The notes beneath the pieces were generated by a model, which saw nothing but the letters and a program-made list of their open reading frames with translations, did not search any database and had not been told where the DNA came from. Made by a program: the position numbers and the translations under genes. A stretch of DNA of 64,000 nucleotides from Maribacter aquivivus (GTDB lineage Bacteria; Bacteroidota; Bacteroidia; Flavobacteriales; Flavobacteriaceae): positions 1,860,001-1,924,000 of the forward strand of contig NZ_FQZX01000001.1 in assembly GCF_900142175.1 (NCBI RefSeq), written 5' to 3'. Below are positions 54,556 to 63,590 of the stretch, in pieces (positions within the stretch are counted from its first letter, which is position 1; every line of letters begins with the position of its first letter).

Positions 54556-56790
54556 ATGCGCATATCATTTTTATTCTTACTAATTATTTCATCACTATTA
54601 TTTTCTTGTCAATCTAAGTTTAATGAAACTATAATTGCTTTAGATTCTTATAAAATTGAAGACGGATTTAATTTAGAAGTGATAGCCGCAGAGCCCCTTT
54701 TAAAAGCGCCGGTAGCTATAGGTTTTGATGCAAAAGGTCGAATATGGGTAGCACAGATGCCGGGTTATATGAATGATTTACAAGGGTCTGGTGAAGAAGA
54801 CCCTTCTGGTAGTATTGTTATTTTGGAAGATTTGGATAATGACGGTATTGCTGATCATTCAAAAGTTTTTATGGATAGCCTAGTGATGCCCCGTGCATTG
54901 GTACATGTCTATGGCGGATTGTTATATGCAGAACCACCATATTTATGGTTTGTTGATATTAAGGATGATAAGCCCGTAAATAGGGTGATGGTAGATTCTA
55001 TCTATGCTGTTGCTGGAAATCCAGAGCATCAACCAAACGGACTAGAATTAAATATTGATAATTGGATTTATAATGCGAAATCTAATTTTAGATATAGAAG
55101 AAAAGCTGGGAAATGGGAAAAAGAACCCACCACTTTTAGGGGCCAGTGGGGAATTACCCATGATAATTTTGGGAGGTTATATTACAATGATAATTCTAGA
55201 ATACTACTTGGGGATTATGCTCTGCCAAATACATTTATCAATAATAAATTTTTTACGCCAAAATCTAGTTTAGATAAGCTTCTGACTAATGATCAAAGGG
55301 TATATCCTGTATTTGCCGGTTCGGTTAATAGGGGGTATGCAAAAGGTGTTTTAAATGCTGATAGCATTTTAGTGAATGCAACCGCTGCATGCAGTCCTTT
55401 AGTGTATAGGGGAGGTGAGTTTACAGAATCTTATGACGAAAATGTTTTTATCTGTATACCAGAAGGTAATTTAGTAAAGCGAGCACTATTGACTTTTACG
55501 GGAGATTCTGTTATTGCAAAACAAGCTTGGCAAGAAAAGGAATTTATAACTTCTACCGATGAAGGTTTTAGACCTGTAAGTTTAAAAAATGGTCCAGAAG
55601 GTAGTATGTATATAGTGGATATGCATAGAGGGATGATAGGTCATCATGCGTACATGAGTCCGTATCTAAGAGATAAGGCAAAGGCCAAGGAATTGGACAC
55701 TATTATAAACTTTGGAAGGATACTAAAAGTTGCTCACGAGAATTCTACAGCTGATAAATTACCTGACTTTAATGCCTTGAACGGAAGTGAATTGGTGAAA
55801 TTACTATCTAACGATAATGGTTGGATTCGAGACCGTGCACAGCATTTTCTAATTTTTAAAGAAGTTAAAGATGTAATTGATGAAGTAAAAGAAGTAGCAC
55901 TTAATTCTAAAAATCAGTGGAGCCAAATACACGCATTATATGTGCTGGAGGGGTTGAACGCTTTATCGTTTGATTTCTTGACAACCATAATAGATAAGAG
56001 TAATAGTCAAGTAGCTTCCCATGGCTTGGTCCTATTAAAGGATTTTGCATCCACAGCGCATATAGAAAAGGCGCTAGTTTTATTTAATAATGTGATAGAA
56101 CGTAACGAAATTGAATTAGACCTGTACTTAGGGAATGGGTTAGGAACTTGGATGTATTTAGATGAAAGTAAATTCACACCTGTTATGATGAAAACCTTAA
56201 CAAGAAAACCGGACAATAACACTTTAGCAGATGCGGTAATTGGTGGTTTGTCTGCTGTAGATACAGAGGTCTATAACAATACCGTTATCATGGATAGTTT
56301 AAAGCATACGCCGTTTGTAAACAAGTTGGCAAGAACTATTTCAGATAAGAATGCAGGTAAGATGAACGCCATTTTCACTAAAGAAAAAACTACAGAAGAT
56401 ACCCGCACTAGTGGTGCAAGAATGTTTTTTCAAATTTGTGCATCTTGTCATGGAGCCGGAGGAAAGGGCATAGAAGGTTTGGCACCTCCTTTAATGAACT
56501 CTGAGCATGTGAAAAACACAGAGAGATTGGCTCTTATAATATTACATGGTCTTGAAGGACCTGTACACGTTAATGGTGAGCTTTATAATATAAACTTGGC
56601 AATGCCCGGTCTTATAAGAAATGACAATATTACCGATAAAGACATTGCCAATATTATATCATATGTAACCAACGCTTTTTCTGATAAACCAAAAAGATTG
56701 AGCACCACACGTATACAGAAACTAAGAAATGTAAAGTCTTTCTCTGGTATGGAATTTACAGAGAAAGAACTTCAAGCACTTGATAAATAA
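54556..56790 (+). CDS. Membrane-bound dehydrogenase-type lipoprotein with cytochrome c domain
   Basis: A 744-residue exported lipoprotein (lipobox LFSC, Cys18). Residues about 35-400 form a beta-propeller of the kind annotated as membrane-bound dehydrogenase or PQQ-like sugar dehydrogenase (FNLEVIAAEPLLKAPVAIGFD, GRIWVAQMPGYMND, DLDNDGIADHSKVF). Residues about 415-590 are helical repeats. A mono-heme cytochrome c domain follows, with CASCH at 628-632 and a likely axial Met near 683. This three-part design is common in Planctomycetota and Bacteroidota and is expected to pass electrons from an oxidised sugar to the respiratory chain; the substrate is unproven. It converges on uxuA with 8 bases between. 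Confidence 0.82.
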   Translation: MRISFLFLLIISSLLFSCQSKFNETIIALDSYKIEDGFNLEVIAAEPLLKAPVAIGFDAKGRIWVAQMPGYMNDLQGSGEEDPSGSIVILEDLDNDGIADHSKVFMDSLVMPRALVHVYGGLLYAEPPYLWFVDIKDDKPVNRVMVDSIYAVAGNPEHQPNGLELNIDNWIYNAKSNFRYRRKAGKWEKEPTTFRGQWGITHDNFGRLYYNDNSRILLGDYALPNTFINNKFFTPKSSLDKLLTNDQRVYPVFAGSVNRGYAKGVLNADSILVNATAACSPLVYRGGEFTESYDENVFICIPEGNLVKRALLTFTGDSVIAKQAWQEKEFITSTDEGFRPVSLKNGPEGSMYIVDMHRGMIGHHAYMSPYLRDKAKAKELDTIINFGRILKVAHENSTADKLPDFNALNGSELVKLLSNDNGWIRDRAQHFLIFKEVKDVIDEVKEVALNSKNQWSQIHALYVLEGLNALSFDFLTTIIDKSNSQVASHGLVLLKDFASTAHIEKALVLFNNVIERNEIELDLYLGNGLGTWMYLDESKFTPVMMKTLTRKPDNNTLADAVIGGLSAVDTEVYNNTVIMDSLKHTPFVNKLARTISDKNAGKMNAIFTKEKTTEDTRTSGARMFFQICASCHGAGGKGIEGLAPPLMNSEHVKNTERLALIILHGLEGPVHVNGELYNINLAMPGLIRNDNITDKDIANIISYVTNAFSDKPKRLSTTRIQKLRNVKSFSGMEFTEKELQALDK

Positions 56791-56798
56791 TTACCAAG

Positions 56799-57977
56799 CT
56801 ATTTCATACTTTTTCTAATGCCCATTTCTAGACCTCTTAGCTCAGCCAAACCTCTTAGTCTACCTATGCCAGAGTAACCTGGGTTTGTTTTCTTTCTTAA
56901 ATCATCTAACATTTTATGGCCGTGGTCTGGGCGTAATGGCATTCTAGTATCTGTTCTGCCAGAGGCTTTTCTCTTTTCTTGTTCTTTTATCAATGCCTGC
57001 ATAACCAAAAACATATCTACATCTCCTTCTAAATGATTTGCTTCATGAAAATTACCATGAGCATCACGCTGTGTACTACGTAAATGAATAAAATGAATGC
57101 GATCACCTAAGCGCTCTATCATTCCGGGTAAATCATTATCTGGTCTAACACCAAATGAACCTGTACAAAATGTAAGTCCGTTGTTTGGACTATCTACAGC
57201 ATTGTAAAGGTCAATGATATCTTGCTCTGTACTTACAACTCTTGGAAGTCCTAAAATTGGAAATGGTGGATCATCAGGATGAATACACATACGCACACCC
57301 GCCTTTTCAGCTACTGGAATAATATTAGATAAAAAATCGAATAAATTATCCTTAAGTTCTTTTGGTCCAATAGCGTCATAGGTAGCTAAAATTGTATTGA
57401 ACTCTTCTAGAGAATATCCTTCTTCTGCACCAGGTAGACCAGCTATAATATTGCTGATTAATTTGGTTTTATCGTCTTCAGAAAGCGACTTTAAGTATTC
57501 TTTAGCGGCAGTTTTTTGGGCTTTTGAGTAGGTATCTTCAGATCCTGGTCTTTTCAATAGAAATAATTCAAAGGCCGCGAAAGCAGCAGCTTCAAAACGT
57601 AGTGAGGTAGAGCCATCTTCTACTTCATAATCTAGATTGGTCCGTGTCCAATCTAATACAGGCATGAAGTTGTAACAGACCGTATCTATACCACATTGAC
57701 CTAGGTTAGCAATGGTTTGTTTATAGTTCTCATAATAAACTTTATAATCCCCTTTTTGGGTTTTTATTTGTTCATGTATGGGAACGCTCTCTACAACAGA
57801 CCATGTTAAGCCAGCGGCTTCTATTATATTCTTACGCTCAATAATTTCTTCTACCGACCATACTACGCCATTAGGAATATGATGCAAAGCACTAACTACA
57901 CCTGTTGCACCTGCTTGTCTAATATCTGATAATGATACGGGGTCATTTGGACCGTACCAACGCCATGTTTGTTCCAT
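56799..57977 (-). CDS. uxuA: Mannonate dehydratase
   Basis: Dehydrates D-mannonate to 2-keto-3-deoxygluconate in the cytoplasm. It is 392 residues, the family length. Hallmarks are [37 protein letters not shown] at the start (shown as separate runs [12 protein letters not shown] and [12 protein letters not shown]), [12 protein letters not shown], the metal ligands in [10 protein letters not shown] and [17 protein letters not shown], and RPDHGHKML near the end. It is the last gene of a leftward operon after the DUF1080 and Gfo/Idh genes (31-base gap to the latter). Confidence 0.94.
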   Translation of the reverse strand: MEQTWRWYGPNDPVSLSDIRQAGATGVVSALHHIPNGVVWSVEEIIERKNIIEAAGLTWSVVESVPIHEQIKTQKGDYKVYYENYKQTIANLGQCGIDTVCYNFMPVLDWTRTNLDYEVEDGSTSLRFEAAAFAAFELFLLKRPGSEDTYSKAQKTAAKEYLKSLSEDDKTKLISNIIAGLPGAEEGYSLEEFNTILATYDAIGPKELKDNLFDFLSNIIPVAEKAGVRMCIHPDDPPFPILGLPRVVSTEQDIIDLYNAVDSPNNGLTFCTGSFGVRPDNDLPGMIERLGDRIHFIHLRSTQRDAHGNFHEANHLEGDVDMFLVMQALIKEQEKRKASGRTDTRMPLRPDHGHKMLDDLRKKTNPGYSGIGRLRGLAELRGLEMGIRKSMK

Positions 57978-58008
57978 TAAAGGTAAATTTTTAAGATATG
58001 ATGCGGAA

Positions 58009-59364
58009 TTAAATATCTTTTATTTCCCACCCTGGTTCATATGTTCTTGACCATAATTTCATGGCTTCTCTATTAAATATACGTCCAGTAGTTTCATCTA
58101 TTTCAAAAGAGTCATCTATTCTAGATGCAATATTAGCATAATGGGTTAACATTTGGCTAATTGAACCCTCGTCAATTGGAGAAGTTAATGCAGCTTTTCC
58201 TCTTATAGCATCAAAAAAGTTAACGGTATGCAATGTAGACATATCACCACCACCGCCAAGTGCAGTGCCAGCTTCTTTGCCAGATGATAAGTTTTCTTTG
58301 ATTAAGCCTCCTTTTTGATCATATAACTTATAACCGCCACGATCTATGTAAGCTGTACCCTCAGATCCAGAAACTATGGTACCTCTACCATATTTATTTC
58401 CATATTTGTGATAGCCTGTTCTACTATTACCATCCCATTTTATGGTTTTATTCCCAGCAAACTTAAAAGTAGCCTCCATGGTATCGTACATTTCCCAACC
58501 ATCATCTTTGTAATGGTGTTTTCCCGCATCTACAGATACATGTTCAGGGTAGGTAACGCCTAATGCCCAGCGGGCAATATCTAATTCATGGGTTGCATTA
58601 TTACCCATTTCTGCGGTACCATAATCCCACCCGTACCAATGCCAATTATAGTCCCAAGTATTATCTGTGTACTCGCGTCTTGGAGCCGGACCTTGAAAAA
58701 GGTCCCAATCTAGACCTTCTGGTGGGTTGGTTTTTGTTTGGTGAGGTACACGACCTCTTCCACTAATGTAAAATGCAGTTGCTTTATACACATCGCCAAT
58801 AATACCATCGTGAATTTCTTTTATAATTTCTTTTGATTCTAATGCTGAGCGTTGTTGATTACCCATTTGAACCACTTTATTGAATTTCCTTTGATAGGCA
58901 ACTACCAATTCGCCTTCACGCGGATTATGACTGCATGGTTTCTCTAAATATACATGCTTGCCAGCTTGCATTGCCATACATGCACCTGGTGCATGCCAAT
59001 GATCTGGGGTAGCCATGAAAATGGCATCTACCTCTTTATCATCTAAAATTTTACGTATGTCATTCTCTAATTTTGGTTTGTTACTTAATTTATCACTTAC
59101 TTCAATTAAAGCTTTATCGCGTTGACTTTTCATTACATCACATAGATACGTTAGCTCTACATTGTTTTTCTTGTGAGCTATAGCTGGTATGTATGCAGGG
59201 TATCTTCTTCCTAAACCTTGAATTGCAACATGAATTCTATCGTTTGCACCAATTATTTTAGAATAACTTTTAGCCGTCATTGCATTTGCGCTAGAGCTAG
59301 CGAACGTTGCACCTACGGCACCAAGGGCAGTTTTCTTAATAAAATTTCTTCTGTTTGAACTCAT
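58009..59364 (-). CDS. Tat-exported Gfo/Idh/MocA oxidoreductase
   Basis: A 451-residue NAD(P)-dependent sugar oxidoreductase carrying a twin-arginine signal ([19 protein letters not shown]), so it should be folded with its cofactor and exported. The Rossmann domain starts at [31 protein letters not shown] and the catalytic-Lys motif VYLEKPCSH are typical. The C-terminal domain has [26 protein letters not shown]. It is translated 5 bases after the DUF1080 gene and followed by uxuA. Exported members of this family, combined with DUF1080 proteins, are linked to 3-keto-glycoside cleavage; that role is inferred here. Confidence 0.88.
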   Translation of the reverse strand: MSSNRRNFIKKTALGAVGATFASSSANAMTAKSYSKIIGANDRIHVAIQGLGRRYPAYIPAIAHKKNNVELTYLCDVMKSQRDKALIEVSDKLSNKPKLENDIRKILDDKEVDAIFMATPDHWHAPGACMAMQAGKHVYLEKPCSHNPREGELVVAYQRKFNKVVQMGNQQRSALESKEIIKEIHDGIIGDVYKATAFYISGRGRVPHQTKTNPPEGLDWDLFQGPAPRREYTDNTWDYNWHWYGWDYGTAEMGNNATHELDIARWALGVTYPEHVSVDAGKHHYKDDGWEMYDTMEATFKFAGNKTIKWDGNSRTGYHKYGNKYGRGTIVSGSEGTAYIDRGGYKLYDQKGGLIKENLSSGKEAGTALGGGGDMSTLHTVNFFDAIRGKAALTSPIDEGSISQMLTHYANIASRIDDSFEIDETTGRIFNREAMKLWSRTYEPGWEIKDI

Positions 59365-59369
59365 GATAG

Positions 59370-60758
59370 TTATTCTTTAGTGTTGTTGATAGAACGAATT
59401 TTTACATTTTTGAAGGATACAAGGTCGCCGTGGTCTTGAAGTAAAATTTGACCTTTGTCCAATTCTCCAAAATTTGGCCATTTTGCATATTTACTTTCGG
59501 CTACTAGTTTTCTGTACCTATCACTCTTTCTTTCGTATTCGAGCACTTTTGTGCCGTTTAGCCAATGCTCAACATGATTGTTTTTAGAAATTATGTGAGC
59601 AGTGTTCCACTCTCCAATTGGTTGAATTGGTTTATTGACATTTGCCTCTATTAAATCATATAACGAACTAACGGTTCTACTGCCTTCATGATTACCAAGT
59701 TTTGCATCGGGGTGAAGGTTGTCATCTAAAATTTGATATTCTAAACCTATAGAAGAGCCTTCGCCTTTGTTGATATTTGTATCAACATAATATTTAATAC
59801 CACTATTTGCACCAGGTGTTAATTTGAAATCTACTTTTAATTCAAAATCTCCATAATGTTCTTTGGTTACAATATCTCCACCAGCTGTAGATTCTGCTCC
59901 ACCCGACGAAAGCACACTTAAAACTCCGTCTTCAATTATCCATCCTTTATCAGGAAACTCTTCCAATTTGGCACCTTTCCATCCATTTGTTGTCTTCCCG
60001 TCCCAAAGTAATTCCCAACCATCTTTTTTCTCATCAATTGATAAATGATTTTTAATGACAATTGGGGTAAGTGGTGATGTTCTCGAATATTTAGAAACAC
60101 TATCTGTAATGATGTTGATATTTTTCCAAATAATGTCGGTTCCGGCTTTTTGATCTTTAGAAATACTATGAACCTGTAAACTAATAAATCCTTTAGCAGT
60201 TTTATCATCTATAAGGTATGCGGCGGGAACATCATTTACCCATGTTTTTATAGTATCGCCAATAGCTTCTATGCGGTAATTGTTCCATTCGTTTTGTTTG
60301 AAAGCTTTTTGTGCCTTAGGATTGTTGGTCATTGGATTTAACCATCCACGTCTACCTTCGTCATATATTCCACCACTCCAAGCTCTTTCAGATGGGTCTA
60401 TTTCCACTTGATACCCATGTACTCTGCCATTTTGATAATTAGGTATACTATTACTTCGAATTTGGATACCTGAATTCATGGAAGAATCAACCTTGTAATC
60501 CAATTCTAAAATAAAATTATCATATAATTTTTTAGTAGATAAAAAGGTGTTCGGTGTACCATGTGTGGTTGTGCCAACTATGGTACCATCTTTTATAGCG
60601 TAAGTGGCCTCTCCACCAAGCTTTTGCCAACCATTTAAAGTTTCTCCATCAAATAAAGCTACCCATGGGGTATCATCATTTGGATTTTCTTTACAGCTCG
60701 CAAAAATTAAAAGAATTAGTAAAGCAATTGTGTTTACTGTTGTTCGCATCTTGTCCAT
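59370..60758 (-). CDS. Tandem DUF1080 lipoprotein (3-keto-glycoside hydrolase/lyase family)
   Basis: A 462-residue lipoprotein (lipobox FASC, Cys near residue 22) with two copies of the DUF1080 (3-keto-disaccharide hydrolase) domain. The first begins at [18 protein letters not shown], the second at [17 protein letters not shown]. Shared blocks are NSGIQIRS / NSGIKYYV and GYQVEIDP / GLEYQILDD. Members of the family cleave 3-keto-glycosides; whether both domains are active is not clear. It is the first gene of the leftward operon with the exported Gfo/Idh enzyme and uxuA. A weaker copy of the LacI-type palindrome lies about 90 bases upstream. Confidence 0.87.
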   Translation of the reverse strand: MDKMRTTVNTIALLILLIFASCKENPNDDTPWVALFDGETLNGWQKLGGEATYAIKDGTIVGTTTHGTPNTFLSTKKLYDNFILELDYKVDSSMNSGIQIRSNSIPNYQNGRVHGYQVEIDPSERAWSGGIYDEGRRGWLNPMTNNPKAQKAFKQNEWNNYRIEAIGDTIKTWVNDVPAAYLIDDKTAKGFISLQVHSISKDQKAGTDIIWKNINIITDSVSKYSRTSPLTPIVIKNHLSIDEKKDGWELLWDGKTTNGWKGAKLEEFPDKGWIIEDGVLSVLSSGGAESTAGGDIVTKEHYGDFELKVDFKLTPGANSGIKYYVDTNINKGEGSSIGLEYQILDDNLHPDAKLGNHEGSRTVSSLYDLIEANVNKPIQPIGEWNTAHIISKNNHVEHWLNGTKVLEYERKSDRYRKLVAESKYAKWPNFGELDKGQILLQDHGDLVSFKNVKIRSINNTKE

Positions 60759-61155
60759 TTTGTATTTTAAATTTGGATATGGTTTGATTGTGTTATTCAG
60801 GTTAAATATCGCTATTAATTCAATTTAATGAGATATAGATAATGTGTAATCGATAACTTGTGAGAATATTATTCATATTTATCTAAAATATTGAAAATTT
60901 GATAACATAAAAATATGTTATTTTTTGTAGTTGAGTCCTTTTTTTGATGTATTAACAGGATGTTAACATTTGTGATTTTATCATTTCTTTTTTATTGATT
61001 TTTTTAGATTAAAAAGGCACATAAAAATCATTTATGGCATCTTTTTACTCATATCTATTACCTGTACAGTTATGAAATATCTAGTTTTAATCATAACAAA
61101 TTTTACGCTTTTCAATAGAGCTTAATTCAAACATAATTTACCATACTTATATAAA
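60759..61155. other. Divergent regulatory region, DUF1080 operon / second Gfo-Idh gene
   Basis: About 400 AT-rich bases without a gene. It holds the operator-like site at 60845-60858 and an all-AT-flanked hairpin at 60902-60921 (ATAACATA, AAAA, TATGTTAT, then TTTTT). No full -33/-7 promoter was found for either flank. Confidence 0.5.
60845..60858. promoter_or_regulatory. Putative LacI-family operator 3 (TGTAATCGATAACT)
   Basis: It matches the palindrome TGTAATCGATTACA at 12 of 14 positions; the left half and the ATCGAT centre are intact. It lies 87 bases before the DUF1080 gene on the side of the leftward operon, which includes uxuA. Confidence 0.55.
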
Positions 61156-62475
61156 ATGAAGAACTCTAAAAAATCTAATAAAATTTCGAAACAGTCCCTA
61201 TCTCGTAGAGGCTTTTTGACTAAAACCACTTTGGCTGTTGGGGCAGTTACAATTCTTCCAAGGCACGTATTTGGTAGAGGTTTTACAGCACCTAGCGATA
61301 GACTTAATTTAGGCTTTATTGGTTTAGGTAAACAATGTCAAGGATTGGCTAAAAATTTTACTGCTAATACAAATGCACAAATTATTGCTGCCAGTGATGT
61401 TTGGAGTACTAAAAACGATTGGTTTAAAGGTCATGTAGAACGTATTTATGCTGAGAAGAGAAATCAATCAAATTATACATCTGTAACAACTTACCTAAAT
61501 TATAAAGAGCTTTTAGAACGGAATGATATTGATGGTGTAGTAATCGCAACTCCTGATCATTGGCATGCGATACAAGCAATTGATGCAATGAAGGCGGGTA
61601 AAGATGTGTATTGCGAAAAGCCTTTGACACATAATATAGAAGAAGGTATTGAGCTAGTTAAAACTACCAATAAAACAGGTCAAATTTTACAAACTGGTAG
61701 TATGCAACGTTCATGGAGTTCATTTAGAAAAGCATGTGAGTTGGTTCGAAACGGTTATTTGGGAGATATTAAGCAAGTACTTGTTAATGTAGGTGACCCG
61801 GCAATACCGTATAATTTAAAAGCTGAAACAATGCCGTCTGAAATTAACTGGAATAACTGGTGCGGACCAGCGCCTTTGTTGGCTTATAATCATCGTTTGG
61901 CACCCTCTCGTAATGATGTCGATTTTTGGCCAGATTGGCGACTTTATGAAGAGGTTGGTGGAGGTATTCTTTGTGATTGGGGGGCTCATATGTTCGATAT
62001 TGTTCAATGGGCTTTAGATATGGATAGATCAGGACCCGTTAAGTATGTACCTCCAACAGATAAGAATGCTGTACGAGGATTAAAAATGTATTACGATAAT
62101 GGTGTTGAAATGATACATGAAGATTTTGGCAGGGGATGGGGTGTACGTTTTATTGGTTCTGAAGGTACTATGGATGTAAGTAGGTCTTATTTAGAAACTA
62201 CACCAGAAAATCTATTGTCTACAGATTTAACCAATGCAAAAGTGAAACTGTATAATACAGAGGGTAATCACTTAAAAGATTGGTTAGATGCTATGAAAAC
62301 TAGAACGCAACCTATTTGTGATGTAGAAACAGGACATAGATCTGCAACTGTATGTAATATTGCCAATATTGCATATAATCTAGGAAGACCATTAGAATGG
62401 AACCCAACAAAAGAGAAGTTCTTAAAAGATTCAGAAGCTAACAGAATGCGAGGTAGAAAAGCGCGTAAGTTCTAA
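61156..62475 (+). CDS. Second Tat-exported Gfo/Idh/MocA oxidoreductase
   Basis: A 439-residue paralogue of the Gfo/Idh protein at 58009-59364, also with a twin-arginine signal (SRRGFLTKTTLAVGAVTIL), hence probably periplasmic. The Rossmann motif is [34 protein letters not shown] and VYCEKPLTHN follow. The C-terminal domain has RLYEEVGGGILCDWGAHMFDIVQW. It is divergent from the DUF1080 operon and convergent with an AraC-type gene 9 bases away. Two different exported oxidoreductases could act on different substrates or in successive steps; this cannot be decided from sequence. Confidence 0.88.
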   Translation: MKNSKKSNKISKQSLSRRGFLTKTTLAVGAVTILPRHVFGRGFTAPSDRLNLGFIGLGKQCQGLAKNFTANTNAQIIAASDVWSTKNDWFKGHVERIYAEKRNQSNYTSVTTYLNYKELLERNDIDGVVIATPDHWHAIQAIDAMKAGKDVYCEKPLTHNIEEGIELVKTTNKTGQILQTGSMQRSWSSFRKACELVRNGYLGDIKQVLVNVGDPAIPYNLKAETMPSEINWNNWCGPAPLLAYNHRLAPSRNDVDFWPDWRLYEEVGGGILCDWGAHMFDIVQWALDMDRSGPVKYVPPTDKNAVRGLKMYYDNGVEMIHEDFGRGWGVRFIGSEGTMDVSRSYLETTPENLLSTDLTNAKVKLYNTEGNHLKDWLDAMKTRTQPICDVETGHRSATVCNIANIAYNLGRPLEWNPTKEKFLKDSEANRMRGRKARKF

Positions 62476-62484
62476 ACTATCTAA

Positions 62485-63354
62485 TTATATATTCACCTGT
62501 TCTTTTCTGAAAAAGGCAGGTGTTTTACCTGTATATTTTTTAAATAATCTTGAGAAATAAGAGATATTGTTTAAACCTACTTTTTCAGCTATTTCGTTTA
62601 AAGAATCATTGGTTGTAAGAAGTAGTAATTGTGAACGCTCTATTCTTTTTTCTTGAATATATTTACTAGGTCCAGAACCATATAGTTCTTTAAAAAGTTT
62701 TGAAAAATGATCCGGACTATAATTGCAGATTGCAGCTAGTTCAACTACTGTAATGGGTAAATGTAAATTTTTATTTATGTAGTTCAATATTTTTTGCATT
62801 CCATAATCGGCAATCTGTATATTATTCTGCAGTTTGTAACTGGTTACAAATTTTGAGAAGAGTATGGTGAGTAAACCTTGGGTTTCTAAAAAGTCTTTTG
62901 TACTCAATACTTCATTCTGCTTAATGAAATCTTGTAGAGTGGGTTTGTTATCATATGTTTTAGGATCACTATTTATAATTTCTCGATTACTGTTTAAAGC
63001 AAGTAATCGTTCAAAATATTTTTTGTCGTTTTCATCTGCTTCAATTTCATAATTAAAATCTTTTAGACTGTAGATAGATACGCCATTGTTTACTTCTTGT
63101 ATGAAGCTTATGTAAAATTGTTCATGGTAGTTGTCACATGAGTATTTTGCATAACAATAACTTGGTATCAAGTACATATAGCCTGGTTTTAAAGTAAATA
63201 CTTGATTGTTATGGTACACTTTTGCACTCCCTTTAGTGATATAGTACATACGCGTAAACGGGCTAATTACGTTTTCGAAATCCCAAGAACTATTAAGGTT
63301 GGCATAGCCAGTATTTAATAACGTTAAGCGTAAAGACTGCAGAATCTCTATCAT
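62485..63354 (-). CDS. AraC-family regulator with cupin-like sensor
   Basis: A 289-residue regulator. Residues about 25-95 resemble the AraC-type cupin sensor (FTRMYYITKGSAKVYHNNQVFTL, then LKPGYMYLIPSY). The C-terminal HTH pair is at about 190-285: LPITVVELAAICNYSPDHFSKLFKELYG, GPSKYIQEKRIERS, and IAEKVGLNNISYFSRLFKKYTGKTPAFFR. It is divergent from the cytochrome c gene at 63591, its likely target, and is a regulator distinct from the LacI protein. The effector is probably a sugar, judged only by context. Confidence 0.88.
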   Translation of the reverse strand: MIEILQSLRLTLLNTGYANLNSSWDFENVISPFTRMYYITKGSAKVYHNNQVFTLKPGYMYLIPSYCYAKYSCDNYHEQFYISFIQEVNNGVSIYSLKDFNYEIEADENDKKYFERLLALNSNREIINSDPKTYDNKPTLQDFIKQNEVLSTKDFLETQGLLTILFSKFVTSYKLQNNIQIADYGMQKILNYINKNLHLPITVVELAAICNYSPDHFSKLFKELYGSGPSKYIQEKRIERSQLLLLTTNDSLNEIAEKVGLNNISYFSRLFKKYTGKTPAFFRKEQVNI

Positions 63355-63590
63355 ATATTGGTCGGTAATTTATCTACTCAATAGATTTTTTAAAACTGAA
63401 TATCGTATTATTTAAATTTTCGCTTTTTACAAAAGGTGGACTTCAGGCATTAAAAATAGAGATTTTAGCTCAAAAATTAACTAGATATAATCTGAACATA
63501 TCGGAAATGTACAATTTTTGAACTGATTTGTTCTAAGCTTTAGGTTGTTGAAAACATATTTTTGATAGAATATTTATTTTACAATTTTTT

